Of a DNA stretch of 64,000 bases, positions 32,148 to 43,120 are shown in pieces. The position numbers and the translations under genes were made by a program. Positions within the stretch are counted from its first letter, which is position 1; every line of letters begins with the position of its first letter. Below the pieces are notes generated by a model that did not search any database, was not told where the DNA came from, and worked only from the letters and a program-made list of their open reading frames with translations. Source of the DNA: Maniola hyperantus (lineage: Eukaryota; Arthropoda; Insecta; Lepidoptera; Nymphalidae); NCBI RefSeq assembly GCF_902806685.2, contig NC_048560.1, positions 1,838,492 to 1,902,491 on the forward strand, given 5' to 3'.

Positions 32148-32298
32148 GTGTATTGGATTGCAAACTGCTAACAGCAGTAGGTGGCGCTAAACGCTAGAGC
32201 CCGCTAAGCAGCATTGCGTCTGTCCGAATGAAATAAACCGACTTCTTTTGTTGTACGGAACTTATACGAACAGGGTGGTGCAAGTCATAAACTTACAA
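32148..32298 (+). repeat. Direct repeat U, copy 2
   Basis: Same 150-bp unit as 31700-31852 with only a few differences. A duplication involving the RTE fragment is the likely cause. Confidence 0.8.
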
Positions 32299-32330
32299 CA
32301 ACGACAATGAAAACCATTCAATACCATGAT

Positions 32331-32418
32331 CATTAACCGATAGACGCCTATTGCTGGACATAGGTCTAGACTCTCTTGTAAATATTTACACACGCCACGG
32401 TCCTGCGCCGTCTGAATC
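32331..32418 (-). mobile_element. RTE-type LINE tail
   Basis: Worn (ATC) tail, then aaccgatagacgcctattg and acacgccacggtcctgcg on the plus strand; complementary in content to the piece at 31862. Confidence 0.7.
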
Positions 32419-32434
32419 TTTTTTTTTCAATTTA

Positions 32435-32482
32435 TTTTATTTTTATTCAGATACAAGTTAGCCCTTGACTGCAATCTAAAAT
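32435..32482 (-). mobile_element. SINE2 tail fragment
   Basis: tttttattcagatacaagtt and agcccttgactgcaatct only. Confidence 0.6.
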
Positions 32483-32495
32483 GTATCAGAGTATC

Positions 32496-32574
32496 ACTTA
32501 ATTTTCAACGATTTCCATATATTGTTTTCTTGCAGTATAAAAAGTTAAATCTATAACTTCGTTGGAAATTAAGT
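32496..32574. repeat. 16-bp inverted repeat
   Basis: ACTTAATTTTCAACGA opposes TCGTTGGAAATTAAGT with one mismatch over a 79-bp span. Confidence 0.6.
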
Positions 32575-33046
32575 AGGAGACAAGATGAATGTGGTGCACT
32601 ATTTTACATTTCAGATTCAGATAATCCAAAGACAATAACGTATGACCTTAGAACCCATCGCATTATCATCCCAAGAAACTCCCTACCACTACCCGATCAA
32701 TAGAAAGTGATGCGTCTTAGAAATAAAAACTATGACGCAGAGAACGCAAAACAGTCTTTAAAACCGCTCTGTTTATGTTTTACACCATCAACAAACTATT
32801 GTAAAAGTTAGCCGTTCATAAGAGCGCGCTGACAATCTACCTGCTTCCCAGTTTCCGTATGCAACACAATAATGTGGGAACTAAGGATGTTTCCCTCTTT
32901 GATACGTCTTTACCAGTTTCAGAACAATTCTGTTGTACATTTTGTTTTATACTTACAGAGATTTTCATTTCTCATGAATAAATGCCACATTTCTATCATA
33001 CATAATAATACTTACTGCAGATTTTTATAGATGTTTTTATTTTATA

Positions 33047-33175
33047 CTAGACAATGCCCGCGACTTCACGACGACGACGTGGGCTTAAGTTTTTTAAAAA
33101 CTCCGTGGATATGCTTTGATTTTCCAGTCTAAAAATTAGCGTATGTCAGTTTCCAAGTCTTTAACTGCAAAACAC
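33047..33175 (-). mobile_element. Helitron subtype A, worn 3' half
   Basis: CTAG at 33047, cgcgacttca, gctttgattttcca and aagtctttaactg in order, with many substitutions. Confidence 0.65.
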
Positions 33176-33373
33176 GGGTTTAAAGATTTGTATGTAAATT
33201 CTTAAGACCGCGTAACTTTGAAACTGAATATTTTGGCGGAAATCTGGAAAACCGCAGACATAGAATATATACGTGCCTCCAAAATTCTATTGAGAATAAT
33301 TGATTGAAAATTTTAAACATGCGATTAGTTTAGGTATATAAACATCTAATTCCTGCTATATTCCGTCTATTAC

Positions 33374-33792
33374 TTGTACCATGAAAATGTAGCAATCAAA
33401 GTTGTCCGTTGACTACATTGGTACGTGGTGTTAACAACAGGTGACTTAAGTACGTTTATCTTAAATCTTTTATTCGGTATCCATCGGCTGAGAAAAACGC
33501 TTGCTACTCCGCTTATGGCTTGTGCCATAAACGAGCAGTGGTCAAACTTGTCCATCGTTATTCAGCACTGACAAAGGGTAGTATTTTATTACTTTTATCT
33601 TTCATCCGGCATCGATTGTCTGGGGAAAACGCTTATCGCTCCGCTTATAACTTGTACCACAGACGTGTAGTGGTCAAAGTTGTCAGTCGGTACTTGCTGA
33701 CAACGGGTCGCTTTATTACTTTTATCTTTTATCTTATATCTTTTATCTTATATCTTTTATCCGGTATCGATCTGGGGGGAAATCGCTTGTGG
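33374..33792 (+). repeat. Three-unit satellite-like tandem repeat
   Basis: Units of about 146, 134 and 138 bp begin at 33374, 33520 and 33654. Shared words are gtggtcaaa-ttgtc, ttttattacttttatcttt, atcgattgtctgggg and cgcttatcgctccgctta. Units are diverged. The last carries an expanded ttttatcttatatc stretch. Confidence 0.7.
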
Positions 33793-33901
33793 TTACATAT
33801 AAAACGAATTGGAAATCTGTACAAATTACAGAGAAAAAGGCGTTTTTGCGGTCCATACCACAAATGTAGTGCAGACTGAACGACTGCATTCTTTAAAGTT
33901 A

Positions 33902-34128
33902 TCTTGAAAATATTAAAGGAAAAGATGACTGTCTGACTGACTGACTGATCTATCAACGTACAGCTCAAACTACTGGATGGATCGGGCTGAAATTTGGCAT
34001 GCAGATAGCTATTATGACGCTATCCATCCGCTAAGAAAGGATTTTTTTAAAATTTAACCCCTAAGGGGGTGAAATAGGGGTTTTAAATTTGTGTAGTCCA
34101 CGCGGACGAAGTCGTGGGCATAAGCTAG
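33902..34128 (+). mobile_element. Helitron subtype C
   Basis: TC start, GACT run, ctcaaactactggatggat, ccctaagggggtgaaat and CTAG at 34125-34128. Confidence 0.85.
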
Positions 34129-34167
34129 TTTTAAATTAAATTATGGTTTTCGCACATTCACCATCAT

Positions 34168-36117
34168 CAAAGTCAAAGTCAAAGTCAAATGATTTATTCA
34201 AAATAGGTAATAAATTACTCTTATTGATTGTCTGGTATAGTGTTAGATTTGTAAGATAATATAGTGGTGATAATTATAACGCAAACTTAAAACTAAAGCT
34301 ACGAGGGTTCCAAACGCGCCCAGGTCTGAGAAGAGCCCACAACAAACTCAGCCGGGTATTCTTTTTATTATCACCACTTTACAAATTTATTGAAACTTAT
34401 TAGAACTATCACAAAGTCGTTAAGCAACTCATTCCCAAGCTTGCTTATCATTTAAATAATCCTTTACATTGTAATAGGATTTTTCAATTAGTTTACGTTT
34501 TATGAAAACTTTGAACTTGTTGAGAGACATCTCCAATATGTCTTCTGGAAGCTTATTATAGAAACGTATGGAATTACGAGCAAATGAATTGCTAACTTTA
34601 CTGAGCCTAGAGGCGGGACTTACAAGTTTATTTTTATTTCTAGTATTTATATTATGACAGTCACTTTTTTTTTTAAATTTATTTATGTTTTTATGTACGT
34701 ATAGTAAATTTTCAAAAATATATTGATTATGCACTGTCATAATTTTAACTTCCCTAAATTTAGTTCTCAGCGACTCTCGTGGCCCCATACTGTATATGGC
34801 TCGAACAGCCCTTTTCTGCAGCACAAAAATAGAATTAATATCAGCAGCATTACCCCATAATAATATACCATATGACATAATGCTGTGAAAGTAACTAAAA
34901 TATACTAGTCTCGCAGTTTCTATGTCTGTCAACTGGCGAATCTTTTTTACCGCATATGCGGCAGAACTAAGTCTGTTCGATAAGTTATTTATATGAGAGC
35001 CCCATTGAAGTTTTGCATCTAACGTTATTCCAAGAAAAATAGCGGTATCCACTAAATCTAATTCCTCATTATTAAGTTGCACAGTGGTTTTCACCTGCTT
35101 AACATTTGGTAAAGTGAATTTAATACACTTTGTCTTTTTCCCGTTGAGAAGCAGGTTATTAGCTTCGAACCACTGTACTAACTTGGTGAGAGAATTGTTT
35201 ACTTCATCAAAAGTTGTTAAGTATCGATTGATTTTAAATAAAAGTGATGTATCATCAGCAAACAAGACTATCCCGTAATTGTCCTTAGCGAGGTAAGGAA
35301 GGTCATTGATGTAAATAAGGAACAGAAAAGGTCCTAAGATGGAACCTTGTGGCACCCCCATTTTTACAACGGATCCGGGAGATCGCTTTCCATTCACGTC
35401 TACCCTTTGTATTCTATCATTTAGGTAAGAACTCATCAATTCCAATGCTGCACCCCTAATTCCATAATGGTGCAATTTCGCGACCAATGTTTCATGATCA
35501 ACGCAGTCGAAAGCCTTGGATAAATCACATAAAACGCCAAGCGCATCACGTGATTCCTCCCAGGCTTCAAATATATTTAGTATTAACTCAACACCAGCAT
35601 CGGTTGTTGAGCGACCCCGTGTAAAACCAAACTGTTTGGTGTGAAATAAATCATTAATGTTGAAAAAATTAAGCAGTTGAGTTAAAATTATTTTTTCAAA
35701 GATTTTACTAAAAGTGGGTAGTACAGATATCGGTCTGAAGTTAGTGGGGTCACTAGTACTACCTGATTTAAATAATGGAATTATTTTACTATGTTTCATT
35801 AAGTCTGGAAACTCACCACAGTCAACACAATTATTGAATATTAATGCTAACTCGGGTGCAACAATATCAATTAATGATTTCACAACGTTAACGGAAATGC
35901 CCCACAGATCATTTGTTTTCTTATTATTAATTAATTTAAAAGCTTTGATAACGTCAGAGCAACTAACGTGACTGAATTCAAACATTTTATTACATTCAGG
36001 CACGTTATCCTCCAATAGTGAGAGAGCGGCGGCTGCTGAAGAGTTCAATGATTTTGTAGTAGAAACAGGAATATCTGTAAAGAAGGTCTCGAAAACGGTT
36101 GCAACCTCGGGGTCTAC
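34168..36117 (-). mobile_element. 5'-truncated non-LTR retrotransposon
   Basis: Minus-strand element with the reverse transcriptase frame, a 3' UTR of about 240 bp and a (TTTGAC)n tail at 34189-34168. It lacks the endonuclease domain and any 5' UTR because coding sequence starts abruptly at about 36117, where a SINE1 tail begins. The FADD catalytic box and C-terminal DYLNDKQAWE point to the CR1/Jockey group; clade not certain. Confidence 0.85.
34429..36117 (-). CDS. Reverse transcriptase (partial, 5'-truncated)
   Basis: This frame would copy element RNA into DNA at a nicked chromosomal target. From the TTG at 36048 there are 539 codons to TGA at 34429-34431. The frame stays open a further 23 codons upstream, to the junction near 36117 (FETFFTDIP can be read there), so that TTG is not a true start. 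Using residue 1 at 36048: NFRPISVLPTFSKIFEK at 103-119, GFTRGRSTTDA at 141-151, LSKAFDCVDHE at 176-186 with an Asp at 175, GVPQGSILGPFLF at 231-243 and the catalytic FADD at 263-266, followed by thumb and C-terminal regions. No stop or frameshift interrupts it, so the insertion is probably fairly young. The upstream endonuclease is missing, so it cannot mobilise itself. Confidence 0.9.
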   Translation of the reverse strand, partial: VDPEVATVFETFFTDIPVSTTKSLNSSAAAALSLLEDNVPECNKMFEFSHVSCSDVIKAFKLINNKKTNDLWGISVNVVKSLIDIVAPELALIFNNCVDCGEFPDLMKHSKIIPLFKSGSTSDPTNFRPISVLPTFSKIFEKIILTQLLNFFNINDLFHTKQFGFTRGRSTTDAGVELILNIFEAWEESRDALGVLCDLSKAFDCVDHETLVAKLHHYGIRGAALELMSSYLNDRIQRVDVNGKRSPGSVVKMGVPQGSILGPFLFLIYINDLPYLAKDNYGIVLFADDTSLLFKINRYLTTFDEVNNSLTKLVQWFEANNLLLNGKKTKCIKFTLPNVKQVKTTVQLNNEELDLVDTAIFLGITLDAKLQWGSHINNLSNRLSSAAYAVKKIRQLTDIETARLVYFSYFHSIMSYGILLWGNAADINSIFVLQKRAVRAIYSMGPRESLRTKFREVKIMTVHNQYIFENLLYVHKNINKFKKKSDCHNINTRNKNKLVSPASRLSKVSNSFARNSIRFYNKLPEDILEMSLNKFKVFIKRKLIEKSYYNVKDYLNDKQAWE

Positions 36118-36185
36118 ATCATCATGATCAACCCATTACCGGCCCAATACTGAGGACGGGTCTCCCCTCAGAATGAGAAGAGTTC
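36117..36185 (-). mobile_element. SINE1 tail fragment
   Basis: catcatcatgatcaaccc to ctcagaatgagaagagtt; joins the LINE's truncated 5' end directly. Confidence 0.75.
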
Positions 36186-36296
36186 AGAGTCCGGAATTAA
36201 TTCCACAATGCACGCACTTCTATGTAATTCTATAATTCACAGATTTTGTGGGGGGGAAAAAACGCGGAAATTTACCATGGTGCGCGTTAGCTCTTC

Positions 36297-36598
36297 ATCA
36301 TCATCATGTTCAACCCATCACCGGCTCACTACAGAGCACGGGTCTCCTCTCAGCGTGAGAAGGGGTTTGGTCATAGTCTACCACGCTTTCCACTAGACTT
36401 CACACACCTTTGAGAACATTATGGAGAACTCTCAGGCATGCAGGTTTCCTCACGTTGTTTTCCTTCACCGTTAAAGCAAGTGATATTAATTTAATTAAAA
36501 CGCACAAAACTTCGAAAAGGTAGAGGTGCGTGCTCGGGATCGAACCCCCGACCTCCGATTAGAAGGCGGACGTCCTAAACACTAGGCTATCACAGCTT
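36297..36598 (-). mobile_element. SINE1, near full length
   Basis: GAT tail, complete body, B box (ggttcgatcccgagc on the minus strand) and head agctgtgatagcctagtg. Confidence 0.85.
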
Positions 36599-36919
36599 GC
36601 GTTAGCTCTTATTCGAATCGATTACAGCATTTTTCCGAATCAAAGTTTAGTAAAACTAATGATGTAGAGAAAAACTACAGTGTTCATATTTATGTTTGAA
36701 ACGTTCTGCAAATAGTTAGTTGTCATATAGAACATTTGTCATCAAACCCGGTCAAGAGCGAGTTATCTTCAAACCCAAGGGGTTCCGTCTTCATTCGTAG
36801 TTTATTTTCAAAATAGGATCCGCCCCGGTTCAGTTAGGTGGAATTTCTGAAAATCCTGCCTTAGACCTGTGCGACCTCTTAAGTAGAGAGTCTGTAAAAT
36901 CTAAACATTTTATACCTAA

Positions 36920-37147
36920 CTAGCTTTTATACTCGCGACTTCGTCCGCGTGGACTACACATATTTCAAATCCCTATTTCACCCCCTCAGGGGCTGAATTT
37001 TCAAAACCCTTTCTAAGTGGATGTCTACGTAATAAAAGCTATCTGTATGCCAAATTTCAGCCCGATCGGTCCAGTAGTTTTAGCTGTGCGTTAATAGATC
37101 AGTCAGTCAGTCGGTCAGTTAACTTTTCCTTTTATATAGTTAGATAG
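36920..37147 (-). mobile_element. Helitron subtype C
   Basis: CTAG left, actcgcgacttcgtccgcg stem, ccctatttcaccccctc, short GACT run and ttttatatagttaga tip. Confidence 0.8.
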
Positions 37148-37216
37148 AAAACTTGAGCAGATGTTGATATGCCAGTCGGTAAATTTTTCCTTTCCTATTC
37201 TTTTAATTTTACTTTG

Positions 37217-37580
37217 TGATCATCATCATCAACCGATAGACGTCCACTGCTGGACGACATAGGACTCTTGTAGGGACTTTCACCCGCCACGGTCCTGCGC
37301 CGCCTGAATCCAGCGGCTCCCTGCGACTGGTCTGATGTCGTCCGTCCACCTAGTGGGGGTCTTCCAACACAGCGTCTACCGGTGCGAGGTCGCCATTCCA
37401 GCACCTTGGGACCCCAACATCTATCGGTTTTACGAACTATGTGCCCAACCCGTTGAGCTATGGCGGTTACTCTATAGTTCTCCAACGGATCTCCTCGTTT
37501 CTGATTAGATCACGTAGAGAAACTCCGCACATAGCTCTCTCCATCGCCCGCTGAGTGACTCTGAGTTTTCTTATGAGGCC
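37217..37580 (-). mobile_element. RTE-type LINE 3' end, longest copy
   Basis: (GAT) tail and a C-terminus that continues further upstream than in other copies (gcgatggagagagctatgtg on the minus strand). Frame broken in places. Confidence 0.8.
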
Positions 37581-37877
37581 AACAGTTAGCGATATTTAAT
37601 GTGATAGTGATATATAATTGTGTCAAAGTTCAAACGCACATCCAAAAACGAGCCCCAGATCCTTAACCCCGGGTCTCAAAGTATGCGGGACCCTAATAAA
37701 TACAGGCGAATGTCAAGCGCGAGATAGATTACCGCGAAAACTTACAAAGTGCGTCCCGAGTTCCTGACGTAATCCATTTTTCATGAGCCCAATGTCGGTA
37801 CAAGTTTCAGCGCTGTTCAAATGTCGTTAGCACGTCGTGTCGTATCTAACAATCGACGACACGACTCCACTTCACTA

Positions 37878-38140
37878 TCAGTACCCTTATTATAAATGTG
37901 AAAGTGTGTTGGTTTGTTGGTTTGTTGGTTTATTGGTTTGATGATTTGTTGGTTTGTTGGTTTGTTGGTTTGTCCTTCATACGTCGTCGCAACGGTGCAA
38001 CGGACTGAGGTGATTTTTGCATGGGTATCAATATGGGTATAGATAAAGACCTGGAGAGTGATATAGGCTACTTTTTATCCCGGAAAATCAAAGAGATCCC
38101 ACGGGATTTTTAAAAAACTTAATTCCACGCGGATGAAGTC
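37878..38140 (+). mobile_element. Helitron subtype A, 3'-truncated
   Basis: TC start after A. The ggtttgttggtttgttgg leader is expanded to about 80 bp. Ends at gaagtcgcgacgaag without CTAG. Confidence 0.8.
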
Positions 38141-38221
38141 GCGACGAAGACGAAGATACAAACAAAAGTTTAGTCCTGACAATCAATTTTTTAGGCTTTG
38201 TACTTTTTATTTATTTATATA

Positions 38222-38440
38222 CTAGCTGACGCCCGCGACCTCGTCGAGGTTTTTAAAAATCTCATGGGAACTCTTTGATTTTCCGGGATAAAAAGTAGCC
38301 TTTGTCACTCTCCAGGTCTTTATAATATCTATACCCATTCAAAAATCACGCCAATCCGTTGCACCGTTGCGACGTGATTGAAGGACAAACCAACAAACAA
38401 ACACACTTTCGCATTTATAATAAGGGTAGGCAGGTACTGA
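38222..38440 (-). mobile_element. Helitron subtype A
   Basis: CTAG left and GA right. The tip reads aataagggtaggcaggtactga, with an 8-base insertion or partial terminus duplication. Confidence 0.85.
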
Positions 38441-38449
38441 TTCTGACAC

Positions 38450-38725
38450 AAATTAGCCCTTGACTGCAGTATCACCTGGTGGTAAGTGATGATGCAATCT
38501 AAGATGGGAGCGGGCTAACCTGGAAGGAGTATGGCAGTTTCTATTAAATCTTTGTTTCTACACGGCGTCGTACCGGAACGTTAAATTGCTTGGCGGCACG
38601 GCTTTGCCGGTAGGATAGTAACTGACCACGGCCGATGCCTCCCACCAGACCAGACCAGAAATTTAGAAATTATAAAATTCCAAACCCCTGCCGTCAAGGG
38701 CTAACTTGTATCTGAATAAAATAAA
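38450..38725 (-). mobile_element. SINE2 with inverted tail
   Basis: Minus-strand SINE2 tail and body to ggcctcggccgtgg-type sequence. The far end is not a tRNA head but a plus-strand SINE2 tail (gtcaagggctaacttgtatc). Confidence 0.75.
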
Positions 38726-38727
38726 TA

Positions 38728-38905
38728 AAGGTGAAGGAAAACATCATGAGAAAACCAGCATACTTGAGAGTTCTCGATAATGTACTCAAAGGTGTGAGTC
38801 TGCTAAGCCGCACTTAGCGTGATGGACTATGGCCAAACCTTTCTCATTCTGAGAGGAAACCCGTGCTCCGGAGTGAGCTAGCAATGGGTTGATGATGATG
38901 ATAAA
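38728..38905 (+). mobile_element. SINE1, 3' half
   Basis: From ggtgaaggaaaacatcatg through ctcattctgagagg to a (GATGAT) tail; plus strand, head missing. Confidence 0.8.
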
Positions 38906-38929
38906 CGTCATGTCTGTGTTATAATTTTT

Positions 38930-39098
38930 TTAAAGAATATTAGCCAAGTTAATTGCTGACTAATATTCCCCTTTCCCCTCCGACTAAGCGTAAAGCTTGT
39001 GCAAGGAGTAGGTACGATAATAGTGCAACGGGTGGGATTTGAACCGGCGACCTTTCGTTTTTCAGTCCGCTCCTTTAACTGTTGAGCAATCGAGGCTT
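38930..39098 (-). mobile_element. SINE3
   Basis: Complete minus-strand copy with agcctcgattgctcaacag head, ccggttcaaatcccacc B box and A-rich tail. Confidence 0.85.
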
Positions 39099-39414
39099 AA
39101 ACTACTGAGTTTTTTACCTATCATTGCAACAAGCCTTTTCTTTCTGGTTCATGAAAATCAATTTCAGTATTTTCCCCCTTCGACATTTCCCCCAACATCA
39201 CGTGTGATATGATTTACAAGAGTACGAGAGAAGTTACAGCGTCCCCCATGCTGAAACTTTGTTGATGAATTTTACTTTTATTTCTCGTTGATATAAGAAA
39301 AACATGAAATAGGTACCGGCACAATTTTTTAGATTTTTCCTGTGTGCATTTATATGAATTCGATTCGTATTCGTGAAAATATGATCCCTCAAAAAATAAG
39401 TTCAGAATATAAAA

Positions 39415-39627
39415 TCATTACCCTTACCTATTATAAATGCGAAAGTGTGTTTGTTTTTTGGTTTATTGGTGTGTTGGTTTGTCCTTCAATCAATTCGCAA
39501 CGGAGCAACGGATTGACGTGATTTTTGGCATGCGTATAGTGTAAGACCTGGATAGTGACATAGGCTACTTTTTATCCCGGAAAATCAAAGAGTTCAGAAA
39601 AGTCGCGGGCATCTGCTAATCTGCTAA
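39415..39627 (+). mobile_element. Helitron subtype A, damaged 3' end
   Basis: TC start. Loses about 30 bp before the terminal stem, and its end is repeated as ctgctaat ctgctaat. Confidence 0.75.
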
Positions 39628-39835
39628 TCCATACTAATATTATAAATACGACAGTGTGTCTGTCTGTGTCTGCTAGCTTTTCACGGCCCATCCGTTTAAC
39701 CGATTTCGATGAAATTTGGTAGGTACAAAGATAGCTTGCATCCCGGGGAAGGACATAGGCTACTTTTGATCCCGGAAAATCTTGAGTTTTTTAAAAACCT
39801 AATTCCACGCGGACAAAGTCGCGGGTATCAGCTAG
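39628..39835 (+). mobile_element. Helitron subtype B
   Basis: TCCATACTAATATT start, gcatcccggggaagg centre, CTAG at 39832-39835. It follows the previous Helitron directly. Confidence 0.85.
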
Positions 39836-40519
39836 TATTTTATAGATTATTCAAACTTAAACATTTTTTCAAATATACGCAGGTCTCTACATATCTCCGT
39901 TTTGTACATCTACAATTTATTTACGTTTATATTTATATGTACCTAACCAAAAGTTCGCGAATTTGGCTCATGAAAAATGTATAAAGTCTCGAGTCACAAG
40001 TCTGAGCCACTTTGTAAGTTGCAACAATTCATCTTGCTTGCCGTCTCTCTTGTTCCACGTGACGTAGTACATACCTACGTCAGAGTGAACTAGAGTGAGA
40101 AAACACTCAGTTTTGATCCTTAATCGACAACTGTCAAAATGTTTGGCTACGGGTGACGTGAATCAATAAAACCTAGTCGTTGCCTAGCCTAGCCTAGCTA
40201 GTGTAGCCTAGCGTCAAATCTCTACATAGTATAAAATAAAGTCGCTTCTCGCTGAACTACGCAACGAATTTTAATGCGGTTTTCACCAATAGATAGAGTG
40301 ATTCAAGAGGAAGGTTTATAGGTATAGTTTAATATTGATTTATGTTATTTTGTTGAAATATGACGATATTTGCACAAATATCGGAAAAAATCTCGAGTCT
40401 CGTATCAGACTCCTCGCACTGACACATTAGTATCTATAATTATACATTGCACCCATGCGAAGCCGGGGCAGGTAGCGACCTGCCCCGAGTGTAGAATAGA
40501 ATTAAATATCTACTTATAT

Positions 40520-40710
40520 TGTTTTTAGAATAGAATATATTTTTATTCAAGTAACCTTTTACAAGTGCTTTTGAATCGTCAACTAGTTTAATTTACCACT
40601 GGTTTGGAATGCCGTTCCTAATGAGAAGAACCAGCAAGAAATTCGGCGGTTGCTCTTTTCAAGTGATCAGTAGGTCAGGTAGGTATTTGACGCCTGCCAG
40701 TGTCGGTGAA
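40520..40710 (-). mobile_element. LINE 3' UTR-like repeat
   Basis: Minus-strand copy of the gagcaaccgccgaatttc / aatgccgttcc family described at 30870. Confidence 0.6.
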
Positions 40711-40780
40711 GCCTTGATGTTTTGTTACAAGTTTCCTGTCGCGAACTGTGCCAATAGCCAGAAACACACTGAAAACTCTG

Positions 40781-40960
40781 TTTTTAAGGTTCCGTACCTC
40801 AAACCAAAAAACGGAACCCTTATAGGCACACTTTGTTGTATGTCTGTCTGTCAAGAAACCTACAGGGTACTTCCCGTTGACCTAGAATAATGAAATTTGG
40901 CAGTTAGATAGGTCTTATAGCAGACATTCGAGGAAAAATCTGAAAACCGTGAATTTATGG
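40781..40960 (-). repeat. Repeat R, half copy
   Basis: ggttccgtacctcaaa to aaaaccgtgaatttatgg, then cut by a SINE2 head. Confidence 0.75.
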
Positions 40961-41016
40961 TTCGAACCCGGGACCTTCCACTAATAAGATCACTTACCAC
41001 TGCGCCAGGGAGGTAC
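40961..41016 (-). mobile_element. SINE2 head fragment
   Basis: Minus strand: ctccctggcgcagtggtaag, then ggtcccgggttcgaa. Only the tRNA-like head survives. Confidence 0.7.
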
Positions 41017-42156
41017 ATATGTATAGGGTTCACAGGCAGCGGTAATCCTGGCTCGTTTACTCGCTAAGTACTTAAGCTTATATATTTTTCTAATTAGCCA
41101 CATTATAGTAGGCACATTTTAGCTCTTTTAACCACATGCCCTCTTTTCCCTCAGTCGTATGATAATAAAGCCCTCCCCTCTCAGCAATCTCTCCGGTACA
41201 TTAATTTCCGGCCATTATCATTAGCTTTAATAAAAGTTTGGCCATCTTTTGTTCTTTATGCCAAGTGCTTTTGACGAAGTGGCCAGTAGTTTTTTAATTA
41301 TGTATTCTTTCTTATTTCTTTCCGTAGAACTTGCATTCCGAGACGGTACAGTCACGGTCTCATAGACGTAGCATAAACACACACACAATAATATATCAAC
41401 TCTTTATTCAGTAGTTTAGTTACTAGTTTTCTATCATTATAATTTAGGTATTGTTTAATAGTGACACGTCTGTTACTTAGCTAACTGCTTCTTTAACACT
41501 TTTTAGTGTTCCGTACCTCAAAAGGAAAAACGGAACCCTTAAGGTTCGTACGCACCTGAGCGGCGCGGCGCGGCGCTTCAGTGAGCTTCACGTCGCGGCA
41601 CAGAGCTTCAAAATATCATTTCTATCATTTTGTATGGCGCATATCGCACTAGAGCGGCGCGGCGCGGCGCTTCACCGCGCGTTGCCGCGCGGCACGGCTG
41701 GAGAGAATATTTTGAAGCGCACCGAAGCGACGCGCAGTGCAGTGACGCTAGTGCGACATACCCAGCGGCGCGGCGCGGCGCTTCAGTATGCGTACGTCGC
41801 TCGAATAAGATACACGCGCATCTTGTTAGGTATTTAAAGTACAGGCAAGAATCGGCAAGATAGACCTCAAAATAAATAACGTAGGTTTAATTTTTGACAC
41901 ATGACGTGTTCCTCATGCTCTTAGAAGTATATCCTCAAAGGTCCCAACCCCTAGGATGTCGGCTTCCCCCCTTCCCAGTGTCTAAATGTATAAAAATGTC
42001 TCTCCGAGCGTTATGAGAAAACATCAATGGTAAAAATAATCCTGATTAAATAACTATAATATATTATGTACATATTATACCTACCTACTTCATCTAGGTA
42101 GAATTAATAGTTTCGGAAATATGCCTACCTATTGTTGTACTTGTGTTTATATTATA

Positions 42157-42385
42157 CTAGCTTATGCCCGCGACGTCGTCCGCGTGGACTACACAAATCT
42201 CGAACCCCTATTTTACCCCCTTAGGGGTTGAATTTTCATAAATCCCTTTTTAGCGGATGTCTACGTCATATTAGCTAGTTAGCTAGCCAGCATGCCAAAT
42301 TTCAGCCCGATCCGTCAAGTAGTTTGAGCTGTGCGTTGATAGATCAGTCAGTCAGTCACCTTTTTCTTTTATATAGGTATTTAGA
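42157..42385 (-). mobile_element. Helitron subtype C in Harbinger
   Basis: CTAG left, ccgcgacgtcgtccgcgtgg stem, full body, short GACT run and GA end. Intact and so younger than the transposon around it. Confidence 0.85.
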
Positions 42386-42493
42386 TATAATATGTACCTG
42401 TGTTTACCTGCCTATTTTATATCTATTGCACATAAAACAAAGACATTTTGCGAAAATGCTTTTTCTAATGTAATTTCCACAGAACCTAAGGGA

Positions 42494-42725
42494 CTAGCTG
42501 ATGCCCGCAACTTCGTTCGCGTAGATGTAGGTTTTTTAAAAATCCCGTGGAAACTTTTTGATTTTCGGGATAAAACTAGCCTATGTGTAGGTACACATAG
42601 GCTACTTTTATCCTACAGGGTATAATCTATCTCAGGTATATAGGTACTAGTAGGTAATTCCCGGAAATGTGCTCACCTATAGAAAAATCTAAATCCACGC
42701 GGACGAAGTCGCAGGCATCATCTAG
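42494..42725. mobile_element. Head-to-head Helitron remnant pair
   Basis: CTAG ends face outward at 42494 and 42725. The centre has an exact palindrome TAGCCTATGTGT-aggt-ACACATAGGCTA (42577-42604), where the two copies were joined. Confidence 0.7.
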
Positions 42726-42737
42726 TTGCATTTTTTT

Positions 42738-43013
42738 TAAGATTTTTAATCCCGTGTGAACTCTTTGATTTTCCGGGATAAAAAGTTGCCTACCTCTGTC
42801 AATTCCCGGAATGCAAGCTACCTCTGGTCCAAACTTCATATAAATGGGCCTTTAACAATCCTGTGGAAATTCTTTCATTTTCCAGGATAAAAAGTAGCCT
42901 GTCCTTCCCCGGGATGTAATTCAACTTTGTACCAAATTTCATCCTGTTGAGCCGTGAAAAGCTAGTAGATAGACAGACAAATACACTTTTGCGTTGATAA
43001 TAATATAAGTATG
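42738..43013 (-). mobile_element. Helitron subtype B, rearranged
   Basis: Contains the ttccgggataaaaagt block twice (about 42773 and 42881) and the tagatagacagacaaat leader, so parts of two copies are fused. Confidence 0.65.
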
Positions 43014-43053
43014 GATATGCATAAATATTTTTTTATAATTTCCATAAAAACTA

Positions 43054-43120
43054 TCATCATCATCATCATCATCAACCGATAGATATGTCCACTGCTGGAC
43101 ATAGGTTTCTTGTAGGATTA
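43054..43120 (-). mobile_element. RTE-type LINE tail
   Basis: (ATC)n then aaccgatagatatgtcc and actgctggacataggttt. Confidence 0.75.

Noticed and set aside
35084..35278. Plus-strand frames inside the LINE
   Set aside because: Antisense shadows of the reverse transcriptase frame.
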